Source of the DNA: Thiomonas sp.
GTDB taxonomy: Bacteria > Pseudomonadota > Gammaproteobacteria > Burkholderiales > Burkholderiaceae
Length of the DNA: 64,000 nt
Direction: 5' to 3'
Assembly: GCA_027443745.1 (NCBI GenBank)
Contig: DAIAZB010000030.1
Location: 11,746 to 75,745 of the forward strand
Both the position numbers and the translations under genes were made by a program. Every line of letters begins with the position of its first letter. Position 1 is the first letter of the stretch. Below, in pieces: positions 17,394 to 25,938 of this stretch. The notes beneath the pieces were generated by a model that had not been told where the DNA came from, did no database searches, and saw only the letters and a program-made list of their open reading frames with translations.

Positions 17394-17602
17394 ACATGAG
17401 CCTGGATGGTTCGGGGCGGGGTCATCCTTGGGGGATGATCGTGACCCTGAAGAAGCACGCGCTGGCTTCGCTCGATGAGGTTCGCGCCTTTCTTGATGGC
17501 AATGCGCCAGTGCAGTTCATCGCCCCGGTGGGCACGGCCCGCTATAGCTGGCTGGAAGACACGCTGCGCCTATTCCGCTACAACGCCCACAAGCGGGCCT
17601 AA
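17394..17602 (+). pseudogene. Truncated integrase/transposase N-terminus
   Basis: The frame gives IVTLKKHALASLDEVRAFLDGN then ARYSWLEDTLRLFRYNAHKR followed by TAA TAG. It resembles the N-terminal region of DDE integrase-type transposases, in which a longer protein continues with an HTH and catalytic core, all missing here. A 13-bp direct repeat ACATGAGCCTGGA occurs at 17358-17370 and 17394-17406, around the 5' end. Read as transposon debris. Confidence 0.45.
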
Positions 17603-17751
17603 TAGAGCTTGTTACAGGTGTTGCCGAGCGCGTGCGCGAATCCTTGGCCGACCCGAAGTTGGGTCAAGTGCGCGCGGCGCTCTCCCGCTTGGTGAACGCC
17701 TTTGCGTCCGAAAACGCGCAGGCTCGCTCGTCGGGCGCTGCGCCGCAATGA
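17598..17751 (+). pseudogene. C-terminal fragment of an unidentified protein
   Basis: A second frame reads GLIELVTGVAERVRESLADP, then KLGQVRAALSRLVNAFASEN to a TGA at 17749-17751. It has clear helical coding character but no start, so it is the 3' end of a gene whose body was lost at a junction near 17600. It includes GACCCGAAGTTGGGTCA, similar to the 17-bp palindromes upstream of the replication gene at 47 kb. Confidence 0.4.
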
Positions 17752-17765
17752 CATAGGAGACCCGT

Positions 17766-18512
17766 ATGGCGACGCAATCAACCATCGAGTGGACGGAGCA
17801 GACGTGGAATCCAACTACCGGCTGTACCAAGGTCTCACCGGGATGCAAGCACTGTTACGCCGAAGTGATGGCGCGGCGGCTGCACGCGATGGGTGCGCCC
17901 GGCTACGAAAGCGAGTTCAAGCTCACGGTGCATGTGAACCGGCTGGAACAACCGCTGATGCGCAAAAGGCCCACCACGTATTTCGTGAACAGCATGAGCG
18001 ACCTGTTCCACGAGGCCGTGACGGATAAGTTCCTCGACCGAGTGTTCTCGATCATCGAGGCCACGCCGCACCACACCTACCAAATCCTCACCAAGCGCGC
18101 GGAGCGCCTGCCCGAGTATTTCGCGCGGCGGGCCTGCCCGCAGAACGTGTGGCTGGGCGTGTCGGTGGAGGACAAGAAGTACGGCGTGCCGCGCATCGAC
18201 CACCTGCGCAAGGTGGATGCACACATCCGCTTCCTGTCGGTCGAGCCGTTGCTGGAAGACTTGGGCTGCATCAACCTGAGCGACATCCATTGGGTGATTG
18301 TCGGCGGTGAATCAGGCCACAAGGCCCGCCCCATGCGCGAGGAGTGGGTGGAAAACGTGCAGGGGCAGGCCGAGGCTGCTGGTGCGGCCTTCTTCTTTAA
18401 GCAATGGGGTGGCTGGGGCGCTGACGGCGTCAAACGCCACAAGAAAGCGAACGGACGCATCTTCCGTGGCCGCACATGGGACGACTATCCGGAAGCGGTT
18501 GCGCAACTCTAG
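17766..18512 (+). CDS. Three-Cys-motif protein, DUF5131 / phage Gp37-Gp68 family
   Basis: 248 aa starting MATQSTIEWTEQTWNP. The Cys cluster GCTKVSPGCKHCYAE (C-x6-C-x2-C) matches the three-Cys signature of this family, followed by conserved NSMSDLFHEAVTD, TYQILTKRAERL, VWLGVSVED and WVIVGGESG. The fold is radical-SAM-like, and the cysteines would hold a 4Fe-4S cluster; the reaction is unknown. AGGAG lies 7 bp upstream. Its 3' end overlaps by 4 bp the convergent gene for its usual partner, TcmP. A second family member lies at 43290-44252. Confidence 0.85.
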   Translation: MATQSTIEWTEQTWNPTTGCTKVSPGCKHCYAEVMARRLHAMGAPGYESEFKLTVHVNRLEQPLMRKRPTTYFVNSMSDLFHEAVTDKFLDRVFSIIEATPHHTYQILTKRAERLPEYFARRACPQNVWLGVSVEDKKYGVPRIDHLRKVDAHIRFLSVEPLLEDLGCINLSDIHWVIVGGESGHKARPMREEWVENVQGQAEAAGAAFFFKQWGGWGADGVKRHKKANGRIFRGRTWDDYPEAVAQL

Positions 18513-19345
18513 AATTTGAACGCGCTCTGGCCCTCGACGTTGGAGGCCGTGGCCCAGAACTTGTGCGGCAGCGAATGCTTGGCCGCCATCAGCAACCAGT
18601 ACAGCGGCTGCTTGTTGCCTCCCGTGAGCAAGCGCATGTCGGTGGAAGGCCACACGCCAAGGTCTGCGACCTTGTCGCGCCAGAACTGGAAAATCTGCTG
18701 GCGAAGTTCCTGCTGGCCCTGAGCGATGGATACCCTCTCCCGCCATCCGGGCGCGAAGGTGTCGAACGGCGAATTGTGCGTGGTCGCGTAGGTCACGACG
18801 TTACGCTGCAAGTCCATCTGGCTGATGTGCACCAGTATGTCGATGCGCCTGAGCGTTGACAGGGCGACGATGATGTCAAAGTTCAACGCGGCCAGATCGA
18901 AGGGATCGAGAAACGCGAAATGCAGGCCGTAGGCGTTTAGCTGTGCGATGACTGGTTTCACAGCATCGACTGCGGTGCCATCGACTTCAACCACCGGCGC
19001 GCCTAAGTTGCGCAGGCGCCTTGCAGCGGCATGACGTCGCTCGGTGTCGAGGTCGCCGATAAAGACCTGCGAGAAAGGCGCGTTGCCCTCATGGCTCGTC
19101 TTCCACGCAGCGACGACACCGCCATCAATCCATTCTCCGGAGTCTCTGACCTTACATCGGCCCGGGCCACAGAACAGGTCGATGTAAGTCGCGCCCGCCT
19201 TGTTACGGCCAAGATACTTCGCGCGGGTGCTGCGCGAAATGTTGATGTAGCGGCACAGGTAGTCGTGCTTCTCTTTGGCCCAGACGCCTACTTCCTCGGC
19301 AGGCAGGCCATCGTCTCCATCGATCAGCTTTCCCATCGTGCTCAC
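18509..19345 (-). CDS. tcmP: Three-Cys-motif partner protein TcmP
   Basis: 278 aa. ATYIDLFCGPGRCKVRDSG and FAFLDPFDLAALNFDI resemble methyltransferase-type nucleotide pockets and match the TcmP family, which nearly always sits beside a three-Cys-motif protein as here. The upstream HDYLCRYINISRSTRAKYLG and downstream FQFWRDKVADLGVW segments also fit. Biochemical role is unproven; pairing and island location suggest nucleic-acid modification or defence. Start MSTMGKLIDGD; residue 4 is an alternative Met. Convergent with, and overlapping, the DUF5131 gene. Confidence 0.82.
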   Translation of the reverse strand: MSTMGKLIDGDDGLPAEEVGVWAKEKHDYLCRYINISRSTRAKYLGRNKAGATYIDLFCGPGRCKVRDSGEWIDGGVVAAWKTSHEGNAPFSQVFIGDLDTERRHAAARRLRNLGAPVVEVDGTAVDAVKPVIAQLNAYGLHFAFLDPFDLAALNFDIIVALSTLRRIDILVHISQMDLQRNVVTYATTHNSPFDTFAPGWRERVSIAQGQQELRQQIFQFWRDKVADLGVWPSTDMRLLTGGNKQPLYWLLMAAKHSLPHKFWATASNVEGQSAFKF

Positions 19346-19408
19346 CCTCGCATTGATCTATTGCGCTTGCTGGATCGCCCGACGTAGCGATGCAGAAACT
19401 TCCCAAAC

Positions 19409-19675
19409 GTGGGAATGGCCGCCCAAAGATTTGGAAGCTTTGATGCGATTGTTGCATTCCAGGAGGTTCAGTACGAAGCCGACAAAAGTGCGGGGCTTGC
19501 GTACGCTGTGCGCGGCGCTTCTTCAGCAGCAGGCGAGGCTGCGTGCGGTCCAGCGCCCGCACCTCTGGACCGCATCTTCCCGAAACAGGCGGAAACCACT
19601 GGCGTCATCGATGAGGATGCGCTTCGATCCTATGCCGAAAAGCTGTGCCAGACGGCCGGCATCGTCAACATGTGA
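19409..19675 (+). CDS. Doubtful 88-aa ORF
   Basis: MGMAAQRFGSFDAIVAFQEV start with an Ala/Gly-rich middle and a credible C-terminal helix (VIDEDALRSYAEKLCQTAGI). It fills the gap between tcmP and the YfbU gene. No family is recognised and no strong ribosome-binding site precedes it. It may be the remnant of a longer gene. Confidence 0.3.
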   Translation: MGMAAQRFGSFDAIVAFQEVQYEADKSAGLAYAVRGASSAAGEAACGPAPAPLDRIFPKQAETTGVIDEDALRSYAEKLCQTAGIVNM

Positions 19676-19688
19676 GAGGCAGCATCGC

Positions 19689-20378
19689 CTACTGCCTCAA
19701 CAAAGTGACAATCTGCTGCAAGTTGAGACCGCCACCTACCAAACTCGCGCGCATTGGCCCAAAGATGGCAAGCATGCGCTTGTAGCGCCCAAAAGTTGGG
19801 CAGTGTGAATTCATATCACGCACCTTGAAGCGGCTGAAACGGTCCATCCCATCGACTAAGAAGCGGGCGATGCTCATTTGGCTGCCTTCTTGGTTGCCAT
19901 CGAATCCAGGGAATTTCACGTCCGAGGCCCATTCGCCGACTTCAGCCACGAGGGCGGTTTTCTGCTCGGGAGTGAGCCGATCGTAGGCTTCCTCGATGAA
20001 TGACCACATATCGAGCACATCAACGACATGGGACACATCTTGCGGGTCGTCCACATGATCGTGAAAAACTCCCTGCATATCCCACTTCGGAGCCCAATAG
20101 TGCCCTCCATGGATGACCTCGGCCAGGAAGTTCGGGTTCGACTCTGGGTTCTTGACATTGAGGGCCTTGAACAGATCGCCCATCATCAAGATGAGCATCT
20201 TTTCCCCGTCACTGAAATGCACGGCTCGGCTAGAACCTGCTGACAGCCCAAGGTTGACCAATCTGCGCACAGCTTCCGCGCGCGATGGGTTATCAGGTTG
20301 CTCATCGGCCCACGCATCAACCCGTGACAGTTGCTCTTCATCGATTCGAAGTTCAAAGCGTTCTGATTTCGTGACCAT
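19689..20378 (-). CDS. RHH-YfbU domain regulator
   Basis: 229 aa. Residues 1-45 are a ribbon-helix-helix DNA-binding segment (TKSERFELRIDEEQLSRVDAWA, PSRAEAVRRLVNLGL). The rest matches the YfbU family (FSDGEKMLILMMGDLFKAL, WSFIEEAYDRLTPEQKTAL, KFPGFDGNQE, RFSRFKVRDMNSHCPTFGRY). Start at 20378 because RHH proteins begin there and residues upstream are non-coding in character. GTAC-based repeats directly upstream suggest autoregulation. YfbU proteins are of unclear role. Confidence 0.8.
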   Translation of the reverse strand: MVTKSERFELRIDEEQLSRVDAWADEQPDNPSRAEAVRRLVNLGLSAGSSRAVHFSDGEKMLILMMGDLFKALNVKNPESNPNFLAEVIHGGHYWAPKWDMQGVFHDHVDDPQDVSHVVDVLDMWSFIEEAYDRLTPEQKTALVAEVGEWASDVKFPGFDGNQEGSQMSIARFLVDGMDRFSRFKVRDMNSHCPTFGRYKRMLAIFGPMRASLVGGGLNLQQIVTLLRQ

Positions 20379-20395
20379 CACACACTTCCTTCTGT

Positions 20396-20423
20396 TAGGT
20401 ACGTACATAGGTACGATAGTACC
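20396..20423. promoter_or_regulatory. GTAC-type operator upstream of the RHH-YfbU gene
   Basis: TAGGTACG occurs at 20396-20403 and again at 20408-20415, a 12-bp period on one helical face. GGTAC (20410-20414) and GTACC (20419-20423) form an inverted repeat. Short tandem and inverted sites of this kind are typical RHH binding sites; the location 18 bp before the start codon suits autorepression. Confidence 0.55.
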
Positions 20424-20578
20424 GTATTGATGTACGACTATCAAAGTGGTAAGCTTGCCTCGCTCATAAACGACCGTTTGATGTACGCCTCGCATAGAGC
20501 GCCCAAACGGGCAGTTTTCGGTTGCCAACGCGCAAAACAATGCGTAAAGTATTCAACGTCCAATCAAGGTGCGTTTGA

Positions 20579-21181
20579 ATGCTCATCGGCTATGCCCGCG
20601 TCTCCACTCAAGACCAGCATCCCGAGCTTCAGCTTGATGCGCTGAAGGCGGCGGGCTGCGAGCAGGTCTTCCAAGAAAAGTTGACCGGCAAGATCGCCGA
20701 CCGGCCGGAGCTCGCCGCCTGCCTGCGCACACTGCGCAAGGGTGACACGCTGGTGGTCTGGAAGCTCGACCGCCTGGGGCGCTCCCTCAAGCACCTGGTC
20801 GAGATCATCCACGACCTGGAGCAGCGCGGTGTGGCCTTTCGCTCCCTGACCGAGAGCATCGACACCGCCAGCGCCGGCGGCAAGTTGATCTTCCACGTCT
20901 TCGGCGCGCTGGCCGAGTTCGAGCACAGTCTCATCCGCGAGCGTACGCTCGCCGGATTGGCGGCTGCGCGTGCCCGCGGCCGCAAAGGCGGGCGCAAGCA
21001 CAAGCTCGGTGCCGACGATGTGCGCAAAGCCGCTGCGATGTTGCGCGACCCTTTGATGACCAAGACGGAGGTGGCACGGCATTTCAAGGTCTCCCGCGTC
21101 ACCCTGAACAAGGCGCTGGAAGGCGCCGGCTATCCGCCCAATCCCGCCGCCATGCCCATCCCTGACGACTTCAGCCCATGA
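20579..21181 (+). CDS. Serine recombinase (resolvase/invertase family)
   Basis: 200 aa. The catalytic domain MLIGYARVSTQDQHPELQLD carries the nucleophilic Ser9, and the conserved VWKLDRLGRSLKHL and GAxAEFEHSLIRER helix follow. The C-terminal HTH is MTKTEVARHFKVSRVTLNKAL. Length and motifs are those of Tn3 resolvases and DNA invertases. Its last codons overlap the hsdM start (ATGA at 21178-21181), so a recombinase is translated as the first gene of the restriction-modification operon. No obvious inverted repeats flanking hsdS were found that would indicate a shufflon. Confidence 0.92.
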   Translation: MLIGYARVSTQDQHPELQLDALKAAGCEQVFQEKLTGKIADRPELAACLRTLRKGDTLVVWKLDRLGRSLKHLVEIIHDLEQRGVAFRSLTESIDTASAGGKLIFHVFGALAEFEHSLIRERTLAGLAAARARGRKGGRKHKLGADDVRKAAAMLRDPLMTKTEVARHFKVSRVTLNKALEGAGYPPNPAAMPIPDDFSP

Positions 21182-22773
21182 CCAACGCCGAATTCAAAAA
21201 ACTTCTGTGGGACGCCGCCGTCAAGCTGCGCGGCTCGCTCTCCGCCGCCGAGTACAAGTACCCCGTGCTCGGCCTCGTGTTCCTCAAGTACGTGTCCGAC
21301 GCTTTCGAGGCCCAGGCCGACGTGATCCGTGCCCGTGCAGCCAACCCGGCGCGGGACGAGTACGTGGACGACCCTGCCCTGCGCGAAGAGCTTGTGCAGC
21401 AATGGGTACAGGACAAATCGTTCTTCGAGGCCGACAACGTCTTCTGGATCCCGGAAGATTCCCGGTATCTCAAGCTGCTCGCCCAGGCCAAGCATGCAAA
21501 CATCGCCCACAAGCTCGACGCCGCGATGGCCGCGATCGAGGTCGAGAACCCCAAACTGCGCGGCGTGCTGTACCGCGATTTCGGGCGCCTGGCGATCGAC
21601 GCCGGCAAGATCGGGGATCTGCTGGGCATCATTGCCAAGATGCGCTTCGACCCCAGGGAGCACGCCTCGCGCGACGTGTTCGGCGAAGTCTACGAATACT
21701 TCCTCGGCAACTTCGCGCTCGAAGAGGGCCAGAAGGCCGGACAGTTCTACACCCCGCGTCCGGTGGTGCAGACGCTGGTGGAGGTGCTAGCTCCGTTCGA
21801 GGGCCGCATCTACGACCCCTGCTGCGGGTCGGGCGGCATGTTCGTCTACTCCGAGCGGTTCATCGAGGCGCACGGCGGCAGGAAGGGGCAAGCTGTCATC
21901 TACGGCCAGGAGATGACCGCCACCACCCGCAAGCTAGCCTGCATGAACCTGGCGATCCGCGGATTGGACTACGACATGGGCCGGGAATACGCCGACACCT
22001 TCGGCAACGACCAGCATCCCGACCTGCGCGCCGACTACATCCTGGCCAATCCGCCGTTCAACATGGAGTGGGAGGCCAAGGCGCTGTCGGAAGACAAGCG
22101 CTGGGTGTACGGCACGCCGCCGGCCAAGAACGCGAACTACGCCTGGCTGCAGCACATCCTGTCCAAGCTTTCGGCCCACGGTCGCGCCGGCGTGGTGCTG
22201 GCCAACGGTTCGATGTCGAGTGGCCAGTCTGGCGAAGGCGTCATCCGTCAGGCCATGCTCAAGGGCGACGTAGTCGAGGCCATGGTGGCGCTGCCCGGGC
22301 AACTGTTCACCAACACGCAGATTCCGGCCTGCCTGTGGTTCCTGAGCAAGAACAAGGCGCCGGGGAAGAACGGCAGCGTGGATCGGCGCGGGCAGGTGTT
22401 GTTCATCGATGCTAGGAAACTCGGCGCGGTGCGCATCAGCCGCACGCAGATCGCGCTATCCGACGAGGAAATCCAGCGTATCGCGCAGACCTATCACGCC
22501 TGGCGCGGCACCACCTGGGCGCAGGGCGGCTATGCCGACGTGCCGGGGTTCTGCAAGAGTGCTGCGCTGGAAGAAATCGCCAAGCACGGCTACGTGCTCA
22601 CGCCGGGGCGCTATGTGGGCGCCGAGGATGCCGAGGAGGACGACGAGCTGTTCGAGGAGAAGATGGCGCGGTTGGTGACCACCCTGCGCGAACAGCAGGC
22701 CGAGGCTTCTAAGCTCGATGCTTCCATTGCAACGAATCTGCGCGAACTCGGTTTTTGGAGCGGCGCGGCATGA
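21178..22773 (+). CDS. hsdM: Type I restriction-modification M subunit HsdM
   Basis: 531 aa, an N6-adenine methyltransferase. The N-terminal HsdM helical domain (LWDAAVKLRGSLSAAEYKYP, LGLVFLKYVSDAF) is followed by GQFYTPRPVVQTLVEVL, SAM motif I IYDPCCGSGGMFV and catalytic motif IV LANPPFN. Length is standard. It methylates the host site with HsdS and joins HsdR for cleavage. ATGA overlaps on both sides tie it to the recombinase and to the AlbA-domain gene. Confidence 0.95.
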   Translation: MTNAEFKKLLWDAAVKLRGSLSAAEYKYPVLGLVFLKYVSDAFEAQADVIRARAANPARDEYVDDPALREELVQQWVQDKSFFEADNVFWIPEDSRYLKLLAQAKHANIAHKLDAAMAAIEVENPKLRGVLYRDFGRLAIDAGKIGDLLGIIAKMRFDPREHASRDVFGEVYEYFLGNFALEEGQKAGQFYTPRPVVQTLVEVLAPFEGRIYDPCCGSGGMFVYSERFIEAHGGRKGQAVIYGQEMTATTRKLACMNLAIRGLDYDMGREYADTFGNDQHPDLRADYILANPPFNMEWEAKALSEDKRWVYGTPPAKNANYAWLQHILSKLSAHGRAGVVLANGSMSSGQSGEGVIRQAMLKGDVVEAMVALPGQLFTNTQIPACLWFLSKNKAPGKNGSVDRRGQVLFIDARKLGAVRISRTQIALSDEEIQRIAQTYHAWRGTTWAQGGYADVPGFCKSAALEEIAKHGYVLTPGRYVGAEDAEEDDELFEEKMARLVTTLREQQAEASKLDASIATNLRELGFWSGAA

Positions 22774-24467
22774 CGCCTGAAGCGCTCCATCAGCTCGTCC
22801 AGACGGGTGAAACACTGGCCGTGGAATTCAAGAGCGAGGAGCGTTCGCCGCTCAACGACCGCGAACTGGTCGAAACCATAGTCTGTTTGGCCAATCGCGC
22901 CGGCACCGAACCGTCTCATTTGTTGCTTGGCGTGGAGGACGACGGCCGCGTCACGGGTAGTCGTCCGCATCACGGCACCACGACCGACACCGCCAAACTC
23001 GCGGCACTGATCGCCAACCGCACGCGGCCCTCGCTGTCCGTGTACATCGAAGCCGTGGCCTTGGGCAGCAAAACGGTGCTGGTCATCGAAGTGCCGCCGC
23101 AGCGCCAACCCGTGTGCACGAGCGACGGTGTCTTCCTGCGCCGTGCCCTGGGCGGTGATGGCAAGCCCGCTTGCGTGCCCATGGACGGCTTTGCCGTGCA
23201 GTCTCTGCAAGCCGACCGCGGCCTGCTCGACCCGTCGGCGCAGATCGTCGCCGGCATCCGCTGGGAAGATCTCGACCCCTTGGAGTTCGAACGCTTCCGC
23301 CGCAGCGTGCGCGAGCGCCGCGGGCGCAGTGATGAATCCTTGCTGGAACTACCCGACTTGGAACTGGCCAAGGCACTCGGAGTAGTAGAAGCCAACGGCA
23401 GCGTGCGCGGTGTGCGTCTGGCCGGGTTATTGCTGTTCGGCAAGGAAGATGCTTTGCGCAAACATCTGCCGAGCCACGAAGTTGCCTTCCAAGTGCTGCG
23501 CGGCCTAGGCGTGGAGGTCAACGACTTCTTCCGTTGGCCGCTCTTGCGCGTGATAGAAGAGATCGAGACCCGCATCCGCGTCCGCAACCGTGAACAGGAG
23601 CTCATGGTGGGCTTGTTGCGGGTGGGCGTGCCGGATTATCCGGAGCGCGCGCTGCGCGAGGCGCTGGCCAATGCACTCATCCACCGTGACTACCAGCGCC
23701 TGGGCGCCGTGCACTTCCAGTGGCACGACGAACACATCGAAATCACCAGCCCCGGTGGCTTTCCCGAAGGCGTGCGGCTGGACAACTTGCTCGTCACCAC
23801 GCCGCGCCCACGCAACCCGCTGCTGGCCGACGCTTTCAAACGCGCCGGCATCGTCGAGCGCACCGCACGTGGCATCGACACCATCTTTTACGAACAACTG
23901 CGCAATGGACGGCCCGCACCGTCCTACGCACGCAGCAACGAGGCGACCGTCAGCGTCGTCATTCCCGGTGGTGCGGCCAATCTCGACTTCGTGCAACTCC
24001 TGGTAACTGAGGCTCAAGGCGGTCGTGAGCTAAGGCTGGATGAGCTGCTTCTCCTCAACGCCTTGTGGCGCGAAGGCAACCTGGATACTGGCAACGCCGC
24101 CCGCCTCACCCAGAAACCCGAAACCGATGCCCGCGCGACGCTGCATCGCTTAGTCGAAGCGGGCCTCATCGAAGAGCGCGGCCAAAAGAAGGGCCGCACC
24201 TGGCACCTCTCGGCTGCCGCCTACCGGGCGCTCGGCGACAAAGCCGCCTATGTGCGCCAGCGCGGTTTCGAACCCCTGCAGCAGGTACAGATGGTGCTGC
24301 AGTACGTGGAAAAGCACGGGCGCATCACGCGCAAGGAGGCAGCGGAGTTGTGCCGGATCACCGGCCCTCAGGCCTATCGCCTGCTGGATCGACTTGCACA
24401 ACAAGAGCTTGTCGAGCGTGAGGGCATGCGCGGTCGCGGCGTCGGCTATCGAAGGAAACCACGATGA
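22770..24467 (+). CDS. AlbA_2 (Schlafen-like) / RecG-like ATP-binding protein
   Basis: 565 aa starting MTPEALHQLVQTGETLAVEF. The AlbA_2 domain covers residues 1-130 (ETLAVEFKSEERSPLNDRE, HLLLGVEDDGRVTG). An ATPase_c_4-type GHKL region follows (ALREALANALIHRDYQ, GFPEGVRLDNLLVTTP, RTARGIDTIFYEQL), and two C-terminal winged helices end it (LTQKPETDARATLHRLVEAG; ITRKEAAELCRITGPQAYRLL). Such genes often sit inside type I RM operons, with a suggested regulatory or accessory defence role. The start is fixed by the ATGA overlap with hsdM. Confidence 0.88.
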   Translation: MTPEALHQLVQTGETLAVEFKSEERSPLNDRELVETIVCLANRAGTEPSHLLLGVEDDGRVTGSRPHHGTTTDTAKLAALIANRTRPSLSVYIEAVALGSKTVLVIEVPPQRQPVCTSDGVFLRRALGGDGKPACVPMDGFAVQSLQADRGLLDPSAQIVAGIRWEDLDPLEFERFRRSVRERRGRSDESLLELPDLELAKALGVVEANGSVRGVRLAGLLLFGKEDALRKHLPSHEVAFQVLRGLGVEVNDFFRWPLLRVIEEIETRIRVRNREQELMVGLLRVGVPDYPERALREALANALIHRDYQRLGAVHFQWHDEHIEITSPGGFPEGVRLDNLLVTTPRPRNPLLADAFKRAGIVERTARGIDTIFYEQLRNGRPAPSYARSNEATVSVVIPGGAANLDFVQLLVTEAQGGRELRLDELLLLNALWREGNLDTGNAARLTQKPETDARATLHRLVEAGLIEERGQKKGRTWHLSAAAYRALGDKAAYVRQRGFEPLQQVQMVLQYVEKHGRITRKEAAELCRITGPQAYRLLDRLAQQELVEREGMRGRGVGYRRKPR

Positions 24468-24472
24468 ACACC

Positions 24473-24503
24473 GGAAATGCACGGAAATGCACGGGAAATG
24501 CAC
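24473..24503 (+). repeat. Three short repeats of GGAAATGCAC
   Basis: GGAAATGCAC at 24473-24482, 24483-24492 and 24494-24503, starting inside the space after the AlbA-domain gene. The rest of the 147-bp gap to hsdS (24504-24614) shows only a GCCGGCTCGCGAAGCCGGT hairpin near 24560-24580 and the AAGGGG ribosome-binding site. Confidence 0.6.
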
Positions 24504-24614
24504 GCGTGCATTCATTTGCGCTCCGCGTGCGTTGGGAGACTCAAGCCGCCAAGCTTATCGGCCGGCTCGCGAAGCCGGTCCCCGCCATCACAGCCAACCT
24601 GAAGGGGCTTGGGT

Positions 24615-25922
24615 ATGGCGAGTGAGACTCGACCATTTGGCGATCTATTTGCTCAGCGGCCACAAAATGGACTCACTCGGCCCAAGGCCGTGCGTGGCGA
24701 TGGAGTGAAGATGGTCAACATGGGTGAGCTCTTCGCTCATCCCCGAATCCGGAACGCGCAAATGGACCGCGTTCCGCTGAGCAAATCCGAGTCCGAGAGG
24801 TTCCTGCTCTACGAAGGCGACCTGCTGTTCGCTAGGCAATCGTTGGTACTGGAGGGGGCTGGCAAGTGCTCGATATTCCTGAAGGACGACGAGGCAGTTA
24901 CCTTTGAGTCGCACGTGACCCGCGTCAGGCTCGACCTTCGAAAGGCGGATCCAATTTTTTACTTCTACTACTTTCAGTCGTATCACGGCCGATCTGCCAT
25001 TCGTAGCATTGTTGAGCAGGGCGCAGGTGCGTCGGGAATTCGTGGAAGCGATCTCAAAACGCTGGATGTTCAGTGGCCACCGCTCCCCGAGCAACGCGCC
25101 ATCGCCCACATCCTCGGCACGCTGGACGACAAGATTGAACTGCTGCGCAAGCAGAACGAAACGCTTGAGGCGATGGCCCGGGCGCTGTTCAAGGACTGGT
25201 TCGTGGACTTCGGGCCGGTGCGGGCGAAGAAGGAAGGGCGCGAGCCCTACCTGCCGCGCGAGGTGTGGGATCTGTTCCCGGATAGGCTGGTGGAGTCGAA
25301 GTTGGGGGAGATTCCGGAGGGGTGGGAGATAGGGACGCTTGGAGATGTCGCGGAGCATCCCCGCCGAGGCATGCAGCCGAACAGCATTAAGCCGGAGACT
25401 GCCTACATCGCGTTGGAGCACATGCCAAAGCGGTGTATCGCACTCTCCGACTGGGGGATTGCCAACGGACTTGAAAGCAACAAGTTCGAATTCCGAAAGG
25501 GCGAGATTCTGTTCGGTAAGCTCCGGCCGTACTTTCACAAGGTCGGCATCGCACCATTGGATGGCGTGTGCTCAACAGACATCGTGGTCGTGACGCCGCG
25601 AAGCGTTGACTGGTTCGGCTTTGTGCTAGCTCATGTGTCGAGTGACAACTTCGTCGAGTACACGAACGCCGGCTCGACCGGAACGAAGATGCCGCGGACC
25701 AGTTGGACTGACATGGCGCGCTACAACATCGCGGTGCCGCCGAAAATTGTCTCCCGATCATTCAGCCAGATGCTACGACCGTCCGTTGACCGCATCATCG
25801 CCGGTATTCATGAATCCCGTGCCCTCGGCGCCCTGCGGGACTCCCTGCTGCCCAAGCTCATCTCCGGGGATCTGCGCGTGAAGGACTCAGCGCTGGCATG
25901 GCCCGATGATGCGTTGGATTGA
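24615..25922 (+). CDS. hsdS: Type I restriction-modification specificity subunit HsdS
   Basis: 435 aa. Two target-recognition domains are separated by the conserved coiled-coil spacer LPEQRAIAHILGTLDDKIEL, NETLEAMARALFKDWFVDFG. The second TRD starts GEIPEGWEIGTLGDVAE, and the C-terminal conserved region is RALGALRDSLLPKLISGDL. It sets the bipartite DNA sequence recognised by HsdM and HsdR. ATG at 24615 is preferred to the TTG two codons earlier because AAGGGG is correctly spaced. Confidence 0.93.
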   Translation: MASETRPFGDLFAQRPQNGLTRPKAVRGDGVKMVNMGELFAHPRIRNAQMDRVPLSKSESERFLLYEGDLLFARQSLVLEGAGKCSIFLKDDEAVTFESHVTRVRLDLRKADPIFYFYYFQSYHGRSAIRSIVEQGAGASGIRGSDLKTLDVQWPPLPEQRAIAHILGTLDDKIELLRKQNETLEAMARALFKDWFVDFGPVRAKKEGREPYLPREVWDLFPDRLVESKLGEIPEGWEIGTLGDVAEHPRRGMQPNSIKPETAYIALEHMPKRCIALSDWGIANGLESNKFEFRKGEILFGKLRPYFHKVGIAPLDGVCSTDIVVVTPRSVDWFGFVLAHVSSDNFVEYTNAGSTGTKMPRTSWTDMARYNIAVPPKIVSRSFSQMLRPSVDRIIAGIHESRALGALRDSLLPKLISGDLRVKDSALAWPDDALD

Positions 25923-25938
25923 ACTGGAGATACAGACC

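Noticed and set aside
24460..24614. Inverted repeats around hsdS indicating a specificity-switching shufflon
   Set aside because: Only short GGAAATGCAC direct repeats and a local hairpin are present; no matching copy was found downstream of hsdS.
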